Shown here piece after piece: positions 51,401-58,424 of a stretch of DNA of 64,000 bases. The DNA comes from Pseudomonas putida (GTDB lineage: Bacteria > Pseudomonadota > Gammaproteobacteria > Pseudomonadales > Pseudomonadaceae), in NCBI RefSeq assembly GCF_001941965.1, contig NZ_MKZO01000075.1, positions 176,534 through 240,533 on the forward strand. The letters are read 5' to 3'. A program made the position numbers and the translations under genes. Numbering within the stretch: position 1 is the stretch's first letter; the number at the start of each line of letters is the position of its first letter. The notes below the pieces were generated by a model. That model was given only the letters and a program-made list of their open reading frames with translations, did not search any database and was not told where the DNA came from.

Positions 51401-53042
51401 CTGTGACCTGGACCTTGTCGGCGACCACGGTCAGCGCGCCGCCGGACACCACCTGGCTGCCGAGGTGTCGGGTGTCGCCGCCCTGGCCGTTGTCGCGCTT
51501 GCCGAAGAAGCTGCCGGAGACCAGGTCGCCGCGGTATTGCTTACTGCTTTCGCTGCGGTCCTGGTGCGCGGTGGTAATGTCCAGCTGCGGCGCTTGCAGG
51601 GTCATGTCCTTGCCGCTGCGCAAGGTGCTGCCGGCAACGCGCATTTCATCGCCGGCCTGCAGCTTCACCTTGCGTCCGGACAGCTCGCTGGGCAGGGCCG
51701 TCTCGCTGTAGCTGCGGCTGTCCTTGTCGCCGCGCCAGAGGTGCTTGCGGTGGCGGACGGTTTCGTCGACGCGCACGCTTTCCAGCCCCGCTCCGATATC
51801 CAGCCGGCCGCCGCTGCGCACGTCGAGATCGCCACCGGCCTTGACCTTGGCGTTACGCATTTGCAGATCAGTGCCGGCCTGCAGGTCGATGCCGCCGCTG
51901 GAGGCCAACTGGCTGCCGAGGTCCTTGTGCGTCGTGGTGGTGCGCTTGCGCTCGTAGGTCTCGGTAGTGACGAACCACCACTTCTTCTCGTGTTGCTCGT
52001 TTTCCCGCTTGATCTTCTCGCGGGTCTTGCTGTCGAGGACCAGGCGCTTGCCGGCACGGCCTTCGACCCTGGTCGCGTTGGCGTCGATGGCGCTCAGGCG
52101 CAGGTCGTCCGCGGCATCGAGTTGCAGTTTGCCCTTGCCGGCATCCAGGCGGCTCTGCCGGCGGGCGTTGCCGTTGATGTCGAGGTCGCCGGCCGACTTT
52201 ACGCTGATGCCGTCGCGGGCGGTGAGCGACGGTGCGGCGATACGCACCCCGGCGCCTTCGGCGGTGCTGATGATACGGATGCGTCCGGCGTTCATGGCGC
52301 CGAACAGATTGGCGTCGACGCTCCCCGGTGTGCCCGGGAGGTGCTCGACGACCTGCCCGCTGGCGTGATCGATACGGTTGCGCCCGGCGATGACGTCAAG
52401 GTCACCCTTGGCATCCAGCAGCCCGGCGCTCTCGATGCGCGGGGCGATCAGGGCCAGCGCGCCTTCGACGTTGCTCGCACCGTTGGCCCCGACGTTCAGC
52501 TCGCCGGTGGCGGTACGGGTGTCGAGCTCGATCAGGCGCCCGTCCTCGATCAGCGGCCGGCCCACCAGTTGCGCCGCCCTGGTGGTGTTGATGAAGCTGC
52601 CGCCGTTGATGGTGATGCCGTTGGGGTTGGCGAGGATGTAGTCGGCGGGGCGGCCGAAGATTTCCTGGGGGCCTTCGATCACCGAGGACTTGCGGCTGAT
52701 CACCTCGTTGAGGATGGTCGAGGCGGCCTGGCCCTGGAACTGCGGGTTGGCCCCCAGTTTTCCGGCGAGCTGCGACTGACCGGCTTCAAGGGCGTTGTTC
52801 AGCACCACGCCGGGCTGGCCGACGTTGTAGTCGAGGAACTGGTTGTGCGACAGGCCGCTGGCCGACGGCGCGACGATATCGATCACCGACACGCCGTTGT
52901 GCGGGTTGATCGTCGGGGTGCCCGCGGGGCCGCTGGCGGGTTGCAGGGCCGGGTTGGCGAGGGCGCCGGTCGGGGTCAGCAGGCTGGCGGCGATGGCCAG
53001 GCGCAACAGGTTTGGGGTGAAGCAGGTTTGGCTGTTTTTCAC
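48498..53042 (-). CDS. Filamentous haemagglutinin-type exoprotein (TpsA)
   Basis: 1514 aa secreted by two-partner secretion. The signal peptide (LLRLAIAASLLTPTGALANP) is followed by the TPS haemagglutination domain (NGVSVIDIVAPSASGLSHNQ; ILANPNGITINGGSFINT, containing the conserved NPNGI). The remaining 1200 residues are a beta-helix of repeats rich in LQAG, LDVRSGG, LKLEAAKDVSV-like units. There is no VENN or other CDI pretoxin motif and no toxin-like C-terminal domain, and no small immunity-like gene follows; the protein ends SVGSNVTSQKGQH just before a REP pair. This suggests an adhesin rather than a contact-dependent toxin. It lies 24 bases after its transporter gene. Confidence 0.93.
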   Translation of the reverse strand: MKNSQTCFTPNLLRLAIAASLLTPTGALANPALQPASGPAGTPTINPHNGVSVIDIVAPSASGLSHNQFLDYNVGQPGVVLNNALEAGQSQLAGKLGANPQFQGQAASTILNEVISRKSSVIEGPQEIFGRPADYILANPNGITINGGSFINTTRAAQLVGRPLIEDGRLIELDTRTATGELNVGANGASNVEGALALIAPRIESAGLLDAKGDLDVIAGRNRIDHASGQVVEHLPGTPGSVDANLFGAMNAGRIRIISTAEGAGVRIAAPSLTARDGISVKSAGDLDINGNARRQSRLDAGKGKLQLDAADDLRLSAIDANATRVEGRAGKRLVLDSKTREKIKRENEQHEKKWWFVTTETYERKRTTTTHKDLGSQLASSGGIDLQAGTDLQMRNAKVKAGGDLDVRSGGRLDIGAGLESVRVDETVRHRKHLWRGDKDSRSYSETALPSELSGRKVKLQAGDEMRVAGSTLRSGKDMTLQAPQLDITTAHQDRSESSKQYRGDLVSGSFFGKRDNGQGGDTRHLGSQVVSGGALTVVADKVQVTGSRIASKDDALLVSQKAALNVEPAYDTSARNTQHSDSKVFGLVKNGSERQQSGNSVLVSDVASDSNLRLASADELKVIGAKLQAGGELKLEAAKDVSVSAASEARVDTRQESARGFYANAGETQQAADGKPGSKQYRAAAGYQLTQQDSSDSTTTLTPSQLNAGTIAIDGNASVAIDSSKLTASQGAIVIDGQQVSLGAQSNQQARKSSDTRFGGGIGVTGGMDRIGSGPEGFHQRQTREEINLDPLSSELKAPGDIRIKTPALVNEAAKAEAGGTLLVDAQQVENRATAKVHEVREGNQDWSGRAGLSLEVRDLTRPIENLVTGNEAARFQQGSVEDALAPPTLGVDVSLDHLNRQQTRRTETAMVSELGAGAIQVKADTLNDTGTRYNASNGQVRIDAQDHQFAAAQDSTRETVKRLDVSGATRVETATGKDITLRLSGKGGALDSTRESITARPGSLYGQQGIQVQLGSDGAYEGTAFNGGKGAVTVDAGGDLTFAQANDRQSHSLRQTDGSGWVKAGNTPGGSALELRGYLDHQQLDSSDSQARVGSIDAQGVVQLKSAGEMTLVGTRIGDPKAKPADIILDAQGPLKVLAATDTHRATGSNIGGGGEVQVKKADPGHGGGLGGHFETGRVDETSSTATGAALTAENTLTFNSQDSSEQAIHQQGVKASAKEIIVSAENGGVLVESGQNLEKRDNLKLTVGAGFSRTPAEVKADNKQALHGRAQVALDQLDSLRHLNSELTGQRLSLDSLNDMQLKGVRVNAGRIDGQIGGDLLVASQMDRVNGLKIDVDARLSQEKNPQGYLNAVKSFSGPLGAKAEKSVGSAVQKVDPGFSPTLDLKVDHRKLDSVAEPSRLVGRDGIDLEVAGDVRLKGADLRAPKGEVELGSGQVSKETLSGRDYRRVVGTNLSNAPVELGEDLVKTYKESAMGLEDGDASVDLGLFRTGGHDREVSVGSNVTSQKGQH

Positions 53043-53066
53043 GGTGCGGTCTCTCTCGGTGATGAG

Positions 53067-54740
53067 TCAGAAAACCAGGGTCAGTTGCGCGCGCCAGTGG
53101 CCGGGTTCGAGGGCATGGCGGGGAGTGCTGTCGTTGTGCAAGGGGCGCTGGTAGTCGAGCTTCAGGCGCGCGTCGGGGCGGCTGAATTCGAGGCCGGCGG
53201 ACAGGCCCAGCAGGCGCTGCGAGGGTGCGCCGTGATCGAAGCGGCTCCAGCCGGCGTCGAGTCCGAGGGATGGGCGGATCTCCAGGGGGAGCGAGGTGTT
53301 CAGGGGCAGGCTGAAGGTGTTGCGCCAGACCGCGCCGCTGGAATCGGACACCCCGCTGTCGCGGAAACCGCGGACGGCGGAAGCGTCGCCGATGGCAATG
53401 TGCTCCAGGGCTGTGAGGGGATCAGGGCTGAATTGCAGGGCCAATTCACTGTCCCAGCGCCAGCGCAGTCGGGGATTGGTGCTTTCGCGGCGTTGCCAGA
53501 GGCTGGCGCGGTATTTGCGGAACTGCGGCTCGGGTGCGCGTGGGTTGAACCTGTGCGTGTCGGCACCGAACCAGGTCAGGCCCTGGCTGTAGCCGAGGCC
53601 AATGCTCCAGACGGCATCGTCGCGCCAGCTGAGGTTGATGTCGGCATCGAGGGTCGTGACGGTGGGGCTCTGGAACTTGATCCTGCTATGGGAAAGTCGG
53701 GTGTCCGAGCGCTTTTGCCCCAGTTGAAGGCTGTAATCGAATTGCAGGGCGTTCAGGTAGCGGAAGGTGTTCTCCAGCTTGACGCTGTACAGGTCAATGC
53801 GGCCCTCGGTGACTCGATGCGAGGCGGGGAGTGGTGCTCGGTAGTGGAGGCGAGCTGCGTTCAGGCTGAAGGTCCAGGGACCCTGTGGAATGCTGTAGCT
53901 CAGGCCAAGCCTATGACTGTTGCCGGGGCTGCCTGGCAGGCTGCTCGTGCTGTACAGCGCGAAAAAATCGTTCTGCTCCAGGGGGCTGTCGATGCCCAGT
54001 TGCAGTCCGTGCTGACCGCGACCCACCAGCGCATTGCCGTTGTTGTCCAGGCTGCCCAGCAGACGCAAGCGTGAGGTGCGGGGACGCTGGGAGCGGATTA
54101 CCACGCGCGTTCCCCCTGGCATCGTGCCAGGCTCCAGGTCGGCCTGTAGATCGACGCTCTGCAGGCGGTTCATTTGCCAGAGTCCCTGCTCCAGATCACC
54201 GAGTTTCAACGGTTTGCCGAGCAGGTCGGGAAAGGCGCGGGACAGTGACAGGGGCAGGTCCGGATCATCGAGCTCCACCGACTCGACGAAGCCTTCGGCG
54301 ACGAGGATCTCGAGCCTGCCGTCTTGTAGCGGACTTGCCAGGTAAGGCCGGCTGGCCAGGTAACCCTGCTCCAGGTAAAGCAGGGTAATCCCCTTGAGCA
54401 GTTCGTTGATCTGCGCCTCGGTCATGCAGCGATGCAACAAGGTGTCGAGACGGGCGCGCAGGGTTCGGCTGCTCAGCAGGGTACTGCCGACCAGATTCAC
54501 CGTACGGATCGGCCAGCAGTGGGCGTTTCCGGAAATTGTCGGGTTGGTCTCGTCCTGGGTGCTGATCGCTGGCGAGTTCAGTCGACGCAACTGCTGCTCG
54601 CGCTTGAGCTCGCGGGTTTCCCGCTCCTGTTCGCGCAACAGCGGCAGCCCCGGGTTGACCTGGGCAGTGGCGGGGCTTGGCAGCAGGGCGACAAGGATCG
54701 CGGACGCCAGCAAGCATCTGCGTCCGAATAAACACGGCAT
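53067..54740 (-). CDS. Two-partner secretion outer-membrane transporter (TpsB)
   Basis: 557 aa ShlB/FhaC/HecB-family pore that exports the adjacent TpsA protein. Signal peptide MPCLFGRRCLLASAILVALL, then an Arg/Glu-rich linker helix (LLREQERETRELKREQQLRR), two POTRA domains (PIRTVNLVGSTLLSSRTLRA; EILVAEGFVESVELDDPDLP) and a 16-strand barrel. The conserved L6 motif is present as VRGFRDSG, and the protein ends ALEPGHWRAQLTLVF with terminal Phe. First gene of the pair, as usual for tpsB-tpsA operons. Confidence 0.94.
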   Translation of the reverse strand: MPCLFGRRCLLASAILVALLPSPATAQVNPGLPLLREQERETRELKREQQLRRLNSPAISTQDETNPTISGNAHCWPIRTVNLVGSTLLSSRTLRARLDTLLHRCMTEAQINELLKGITLLYLEQGYLASRPYLASPLQDGRLEILVAEGFVESVELDDPDLPLSLSRAFPDLLGKPLKLGDLEQGLWQMNRLQSVDLQADLEPGTMPGGTRVVIRSQRPRTSRLRLLGSLDNNGNALVGRGQHGLQLGIDSPLEQNDFFALYSTSSLPGSPGNSHRLGLSYSIPQGPWTFSLNAARLHYRAPLPASHRVTEGRIDLYSVKLENTFRYLNALQFDYSLQLGQKRSDTRLSHSRIKFQSPTVTTLDADINLSWRDDAVWSIGLGYSQGLTWFGADTHRFNPRAPEPQFRKYRASLWQRRESTNPRLRWRWDSELALQFSPDPLTALEHIAIGDASAVRGFRDSGVSDSSGAVWRNTFSLPLNTSLPLEIRPSLGLDAGWSRFDHGAPSQRLLGLSAGLEFSRPDARLKLDYQRPLHNDSTPRHALEPGHWRAQLTLVF

Positions 54741-54895
54741 GGCGCGTCCCTATATTGTTGTTCTAGGACGGAGAGTCGTTATGAGGGAAAGGAATCTAGG
54801 GCACGGGGCATCCGTCTGGATGCTGGGGAAATGCGCGAGCTTGGGTGGGAAAAAGGCGGGGTTTACTGAGGAAATTTCTGAGGGAAAAAGTCGAA

Positions 54896-54999
54896 AGCAC
54901 GACGCGGACCCTGTGGGAGCGGGTTCACCCGCGATTGCAATGGTGAATCCACCGCCGCAATCGCGGGTGAACCCGCTCCCACAGGGTCCGCGTCGTGCT
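54896..54999. repeat. REP pair of the GGGTTCACCCGC class
   Basis: Perfect 43-bp inverted repeat (54896-54938 and 54957-54999) with an 18-base spacer. The core GTGGGAGCGGGTTCACCCGC differs from the main class in this window; arms are extended by AGCACGACGCGGACC. It occupies the gap between the start of tpsB and the stop of the L,D-transpeptidase gene (54741-55010), where I see no gene. Confidence 0.88.
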
Positions 55000-55010
55000 T
55001 CAGATTTTTT

Positions 55011-55568
55011 TCAGGGCCGGATCTCGATCATGGTCCCGTCCTGGACCAGGTTCCACACCTCGCGCATGTCCATGTTGCGCATGGCGATGCAGCCCTCGGT
55101 CCAGTCGAGGGTGTGGAACACCTGTTCCGGGTACTCCTCGCTGTCCGGGGTGCCATGGATCATGATCATGCCGCCCGGCGGCACGCCGTCACGCCGGGCC
55201 CTGGCCGAGTCGGTGATGTTCGGATACGACACGTGGATCGCCAGGTTGTAGCGGTCCGAGACCTTGCGCCAGTCCAGCCAATAGAAGCCTTCAGGCGTGC
55301 GCTTGTCGCCCTCGCGCTCCTTGGCGCCGAGGGGTTTCTTGCCGAGGGAGATGCGGTAGGTCTTCAGCGGCTGGCCATTGCTGATCAGTTCCAGACGCCG
55401 CTGCGACTTGATCACCAGCACCTTGTCGATGCGCCCGGCCGTGTTGACGGTAGCGGGAGAGGCCAGCGGTGCGACCTCGGTGACCGGCTTCCTGATGATG
55501 GTCTCGGTGTAGGCCGCCTGGGACAGCGACGCAACACTCAGGCAGAAAAGGGCAAGCAACCAGCGCAT
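55011..55568 (-). CDS. L,D-transpeptidase (YkuD) family protein
   Basis: 185 aa, exported (signal peptide MRWLLALFCLSVASLSQA). The YkuD domain begins KVLVIKSQRRLELISNGQPL; the catalytic HG...SxGC-type motif is MIMIHGTPDSEEYPEQ followed by LDWTEGCIAMRN with the nucleophilic Cys. Family members cross-link peptidoglycan or attach or release Braun lipoprotein; the short form with IHG and WTEGC resembles the YafK/ErfK-like group, and which reaction applies is not visible. It lies 25 bases after the NUDIX gene on the same strand. Confidence 0.92.
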   Translation of the reverse strand: MRWLLALFCLSVASLSQAAYTETIIRKPVTEVAPLASPATVNTAGRIDKVLVIKSQRRLELISNGQPLKTYRISLGKKPLGAKEREGDKRTPEGFYWLDWRKVSDRYNLAIHVSYPNITDSARARRDGVPPGGMIMIHGTPDSEEYPEQVFHTLDWTEGCIAMRNMDMREVWNLVQDGTMIEIRP

Positions 55569-55593
55569 TGAACGGTATCCCCGGAAAGCGGTG

Positions 55594-56154
55594 TCATTGT
55601 TCGAGTATGGGTGGCGGGGCGAAAGAGGGCGGCAGGCTGTCGTTGCGCACCGGATAGTGCTGCTTTTCGCGGTCCCGATAGTAGCATTCTAGTGTGACGC
55701 GCACGGTGCGGAAAGCCAGCTCGTCCCACGGGATCTCGTGTTCCTCGAACAGCCGCACTTCCAGGCTCTCGACCCCGACCGCGAAGTCCAGGTCGGCCAG
55801 TTCGCCGCGGAAGAACACATGTACCTGGTTGATATGCGGCAGATCGTAGAGGTGATAAAGGCTCAGGTCGCCGACCCGGGCGCAGGCTTCCTCGACGGTT
55901 TCCCGACGTGCGGCCTGTTCCATGGTCTCGCCGTTCTCCATGAAACCGGCGGGCAGGGTCCAGTAGCCTTTGCGCGGTTCGATCGCGCGGCGACAGAGCA
56001 GCACCTGGCTGCCATGGTTGGGCAGCACGCCGGCGACGATATTGGGGTTCTGGTAATGGATGGTCTGGCAGTGGTCGCAGACATAACGCAGGCGCGAATC
56101 GCCATCGGGAATGCGCTGGGTGACCGGCTTGCCGCACGCACTGCAGTATTTCAT
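55594..56154 (-). CDS. Zinc-ribbon NUDIX hydrolase
   Basis: 186 aa. An N-terminal zinc ribbon (KYCSACGKP; YVCDHCQTIHYQN) is followed by the NUDIX domain with box GFMENGETMEQAARRETVEE. This architecture is that of NudC-like and related ADP-ribose/NAD pyrophosphatases, but the protein is shorter than NudC and lacks its N-terminal domain. It hydrolyses a nucleoside diphosphate linked to another moiety; substrate unknown. Divergent from a second NUDIX gene across 131 bases. Confidence 0.92.
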   Translation of the reverse strand: MKYCSACGKPVTQRIPDGDSRLRYVCDHCQTIHYQNPNIVAGVLPNHGSQVLLCRRAIEPRKGYWTLPAGFMENGETMEQAARRETVEEACARVGDLSLYHLYDLPHINQVHVFFRGELADLDFAVGVESLEVRLFEEHEIPWDELAFRTVRVTLECYYRDREKQHYPVRNDSLPPSFAPPPILEQ

Positions 56155-56285
56155 GCTTATCTTCCTGTGAGTTGCGGCTATCTTCGCGCCCCGCTGCCGT
56201 GCCCGGCAAGGGCGATCGTCGGTGGGGCTTGGGCGCGGGGCGGCTTTGGTGCATGATGCAGAACGCTATTGGAACGAGAGAGACC

Positions 56286-56885
56286 ATGCTGGACGAGCTA
56301 CTTCGCCGTGTGAGCAGTCACACCCCGGGCACTTTGGAAACCGATCGACGTTTTCCCGAGGCCGCGGTGTTATTGCCCATCACCCGCAGCGAAGAGCCGG
56401 AGCTGGTCCTGACCCTGCGCGCCAAGGGCCTGTCCACCCACGGTGGCGAGGTGGCCTTCCCGGGCGGGCGTCGCGATCCGGAAGACCCCGACCTGGTGTT
56501 CACCGCGTTGCGCGAGGCGGAAGAAGAAATCGGCCTGCCGCCGGGGCTGGTGGAGATCGTCGGGCCGTTGAGTCCGCTGGTTTCGCTGCATGGCCTGAAG
56601 GTCACGCCTTATGTCGGGCTGATCCCCGACTACGTCGAATACCAGCCCAACGATGCCGAGATCGCCGCAGTATTCACCGTACCCCTGGAGTTCTTCCGCC
56701 AGGACCCGCGTGACCATACCCACCGGATCGACTACCAGGGCCGCAGTTGGTACGTGCCCAGCTACCGCTACGGCGAATACAAGATCTGGGGCCTGTCGGC
56801 GATCATGATCGTCGAGCTGGTCAACCTGCTCTACGACACGCAGATCAGCCTGCACCAGCCGCCCGAACGCTTCACTCCAATCTGA
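56286..56885 (+). CDS. CoA pyrophosphatase-type NUDIX hydrolase
   Basis: 199 aa from the ATG at 56286, preceded by GAGAGAG; in-frame ATGs upstream lie in the divergent promoter region. The NUDIX box is GGRRDPEDPDLVFTALREAE then EEIGLPPG. The preceding LLTLRAKGLSTHGGEVAFPG matches the UPF0035 element that marks CoA pyrophosphatases (NudL/YeaB type), which split CoA to 4'-phosphopantetheine and 3',5'-ADP. A gamma-carbonic anhydrase-like gene follows after 43 bases. Confidence 0.92.
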   Translation: MLDELLRRVSSHTPGTLETDRRFPEAAVLLPITRSEEPELVLTLRAKGLSTHGGEVAFPGGRRDPEDPDLVFTALREAEEEIGLPPGLVEIVGPLSPLVSLHGLKVTPYVGLIPDYVEYQPNDAEIAAVFTVPLEFFRQDPRDHTHRIDYQGRSWYVPSYRYGEYKIWGLSAIMIVELVNLLYDTQISLHQPPERFTPI

Positions 56886-56928
56886 CGAGCGGGACCACCC
56901 GCCGCGCATCCACCGTGAGGATCCACGC

Positions 56929-57453
56929 ATGAAATACCGTCTGGGCGACCTGCGGGTCGAAACCCATCCGCAAAGCTGGGTGGCGCCCAATGCCACGCTG
57001 ATCGGCAAGATCCGCCTGCAGGCGGGGGCCAGCGTCTGGTTCAACGCGGTGCTGCGTGGCGACAACGAACTGATCGATATCGGCGAGAACAGCAACGTCC
57101 AGGACGGCACGGTGATGCACACCGACATGGGCTCGCCGCTGACCCTCGGCAAGGGCGTGACCATTGGTCACAACGCCATGCTCCATGGCTGCTCGGTGGA
57201 CGATTTCAGCCTGATCGGCATCAACGCGGTGATCCTCAACGGCGCGAAGATCGGCAAGCACTGCATCATCGGCGCCAATGCGCTGATTCCCGAAGGCAAG
57301 GAAATTCCCGATGGTTCGCTGGTCATGGGCTCGCCGGGCAAGATCGTCCGCGAACTGACCGATGCGCAGAAGAAGATGCTGGAAGCCAGCGCTGCCCACT
57401 ACGTGCACAACGCCCAGCGTTATGCCCGCGACCTGGCGCCGCAGGAGGATTGA
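56929..57453 (+). CDS. Gamma-carbonic anhydrase-like protein
   Basis: 174 aa left-handed beta-helix protein of the YrdA/PaaY group. Hexapeptide repeats run through WVAPNATLIGKIRLQAGASV, VQDGTVMHTDMG and VTIGHNAMLHGCSVDDFSLI; the three zinc-ligand His positions of gamma-carbonic anhydrases are present in VMH, IGH and LHG. The C-terminal helix follows GSPGKIVRELTDAQKK. Relatives have carbonic anhydrase or thioesterase activity; enzymatic activity here is unproven. It shares a TGATG with the DUF1289 gene. Confidence 0.92.
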   Translation: MKYRLGDLRVETHPQSWVAPNATLIGKIRLQAGASVWFNAVLRGDNELIDIGENSNVQDGTVMHTDMGSPLTLGKGVTIGHNAMLHGCSVDDFSLIGINAVILNGAKIGKHCIIGANALIPEGKEIPDGSLVMGSPGKIVRELTDAQKKMLEASAAHYVHNAQRYARDLAPQED

Positions 57454-57668
57454 TGAGCAGCACAGCCGAAAAACCCGTGGCCTCGCCCTGCGTCAGCATC
57501 TGCGCGCTGGATGACCACGATATCTGCACCGGTTGCCAGCGCACCGCCATGGAAATCACCCGCTGGGGCCGGATGGACAACGACGAGCGCCGCCAGGTGC
57601 TGGTCCTGTGTCACGAGCGGGCCCTGGCGGCGGGCCTGATCTTCGGGCAACCGGCCAAGGCCGGCTGA
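57453..57668 (+). CDS. DUF1289 small cysteine protein
   Basis: 71 aa. The DUF1289 signature is clear: SPCVSICALDDHDICTGCQR, then EITRWGRMDNDERRQVL; the four cysteines suggest a small zinc or iron-sulphur site. It starts at the ATG sharing TGATG with the gamma-carbonic anhydrase-like gene, so the two are coupled and part of an operon that begins with the CoA NUDIX gene. Function of the family is not established. Confidence 0.9.
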   Translation: MSSTAEKPVASPCVSICALDDHDICTGCQRTAMEITRWGRMDNDERRQVLVLCHERALAAGLIFGQPAKAG

Positions 57669-57679
57669 TCCGGGGCTTG

Positions 57680-57712
57680 GCCGCACGGGGCTGCTCAAGT
57701 ACCCTGTGCGGC
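57680..57712 (+). promoter_or_regulatory. Hairpin between DUF1289 and VUT genes
   Basis: An 11-bp stem with one mismatch, GCCGCACGGGG (57680-57690) against CCCTGTGCGGC (57702-57712), loop of 11 bases, followed by TTGTCT. It is either a weak terminator for the NUDIX operon or a leader hairpin of the VUT gene, whose start is 20 bases further on. Confidence 0.5.
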
Positions 57713-57732
57713 TTGTCTGCAGGTCACCTCTC

Positions 57733-58200
57733 ATGTTCTTTCTCATCGCCTATATCAGCAGCGTGGTGCTGATCAACTACGCCTTCTCCAGTGCGCCGCA
57801 CCTGGATGTCATCTGGTCCGCCTGGGGCGGGCTGGTGTTCGTCCTGCGCGACATGGTCCAGACCCGTTTCGGCCATGGTGCCCTGGCGGCCATGCTGGCG
57901 GCGCTGGTGCTGTCCTATATCACCTCGGAACCGGCCATCGCCCTGGCCAGCGCCACGGCCTTCGCCGTGTCCGAGCTGATCGACTGGCTGGTGTTCAGCA
58001 TCACCAAGCGACCGCTGCACGACCGCCTGTGGATCAGCTCGGCGCTGAGCATTCCCATCGACACCTTTATCTTCTTCGGCATGATCGGCGCGCTGACGCC
58101 GGCGGTGGTGGGGACGGCACTGGCTTCGAAGTTTGCGGGTGTCACTGCCGTATGGCTTGCCATGGCCTGGCGGGTTCGCAAGAACGCTGTCGCCAATTGA
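57733..58200 (+). CDS. VUT-family membrane protein
   Basis: 155 aa with about five hydrophobic helices. It opens MFFLIAYISSVVLINYAFSS and includes GGLVFVLRDMVQTRFGHGAL and FAVSELIDWLVFSITKRPLH, features of the VUT (DUF165, YhhQ-like) family. Known members import queuosine precursors such as preQ0 and preQ1. This protein is shorter than YhhQ (about 220 aa), so it belongs to a short subgroup and the substrate is uncertain. I looked for a preQ1 riboswitch upstream and saw none, only the hairpin at 57680-57712. A REP pair follows the stop. Confidence 0.85.
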   Translation: MFFLIAYISSVVLINYAFSSAPHLDVIWSAWGGLVFVLRDMVQTRFGHGALAAMLAALVLSYITSEPAIALASATAFAVSELIDWLVFSITKRPLHDRLWISSALSIPIDTFIFFGMIGALTPAVVGTALASKFAGVTAVWLAMAWRVRKNAVAN

Positions 58201-58213
58201 CGGCTTGCACCAA

Positions 58214-58323
58214 ACCCTGTGGGAGCTGGCTTGTCGGACCGCCGCACCGCAGCGATTTGGCCAGTCCTGACGACCTCTATGCTTGTGCCGGCCTCATCGC
58301 TGGCAAGCCAGCTCCCACAGGGT
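58214..58323. repeat. REP inverted pair between VUT gene and purT
   Basis: Left copy ACCCTGTGGGAGCTGGCTTG (58214-58233) is degenerate after the core; the right copy near 58290-58323 is intact. The spacer is longer (about 60 bases) than in most pairs of this window. Unlike most others here it lies between co-directional genes. Confidence 0.78.
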
Positions 58324-58424
58324 CGGTGTCGCCCCAAAGAGGGTGGGCTCATGTAAAATACGCCCCTTTCGCTGGCCCGCACCGTGCTGGGGCGGTCCTG
58401 GATTTCTCCCCCTGAGGACCTGTG

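Noticed and set aside
51300..54074. 924-codon open frame antisense to tpsA and tpsB
   Set aside because: Runs across two clearly real genes and the gap between them; no family motifs or start signal.
57661..57732. preQ1 riboswitch before the VUT gene
   Set aside because: Neither the preQ1-I A-rich tail nor a pseudoknot pairing is visible; only a simple hairpin is present.
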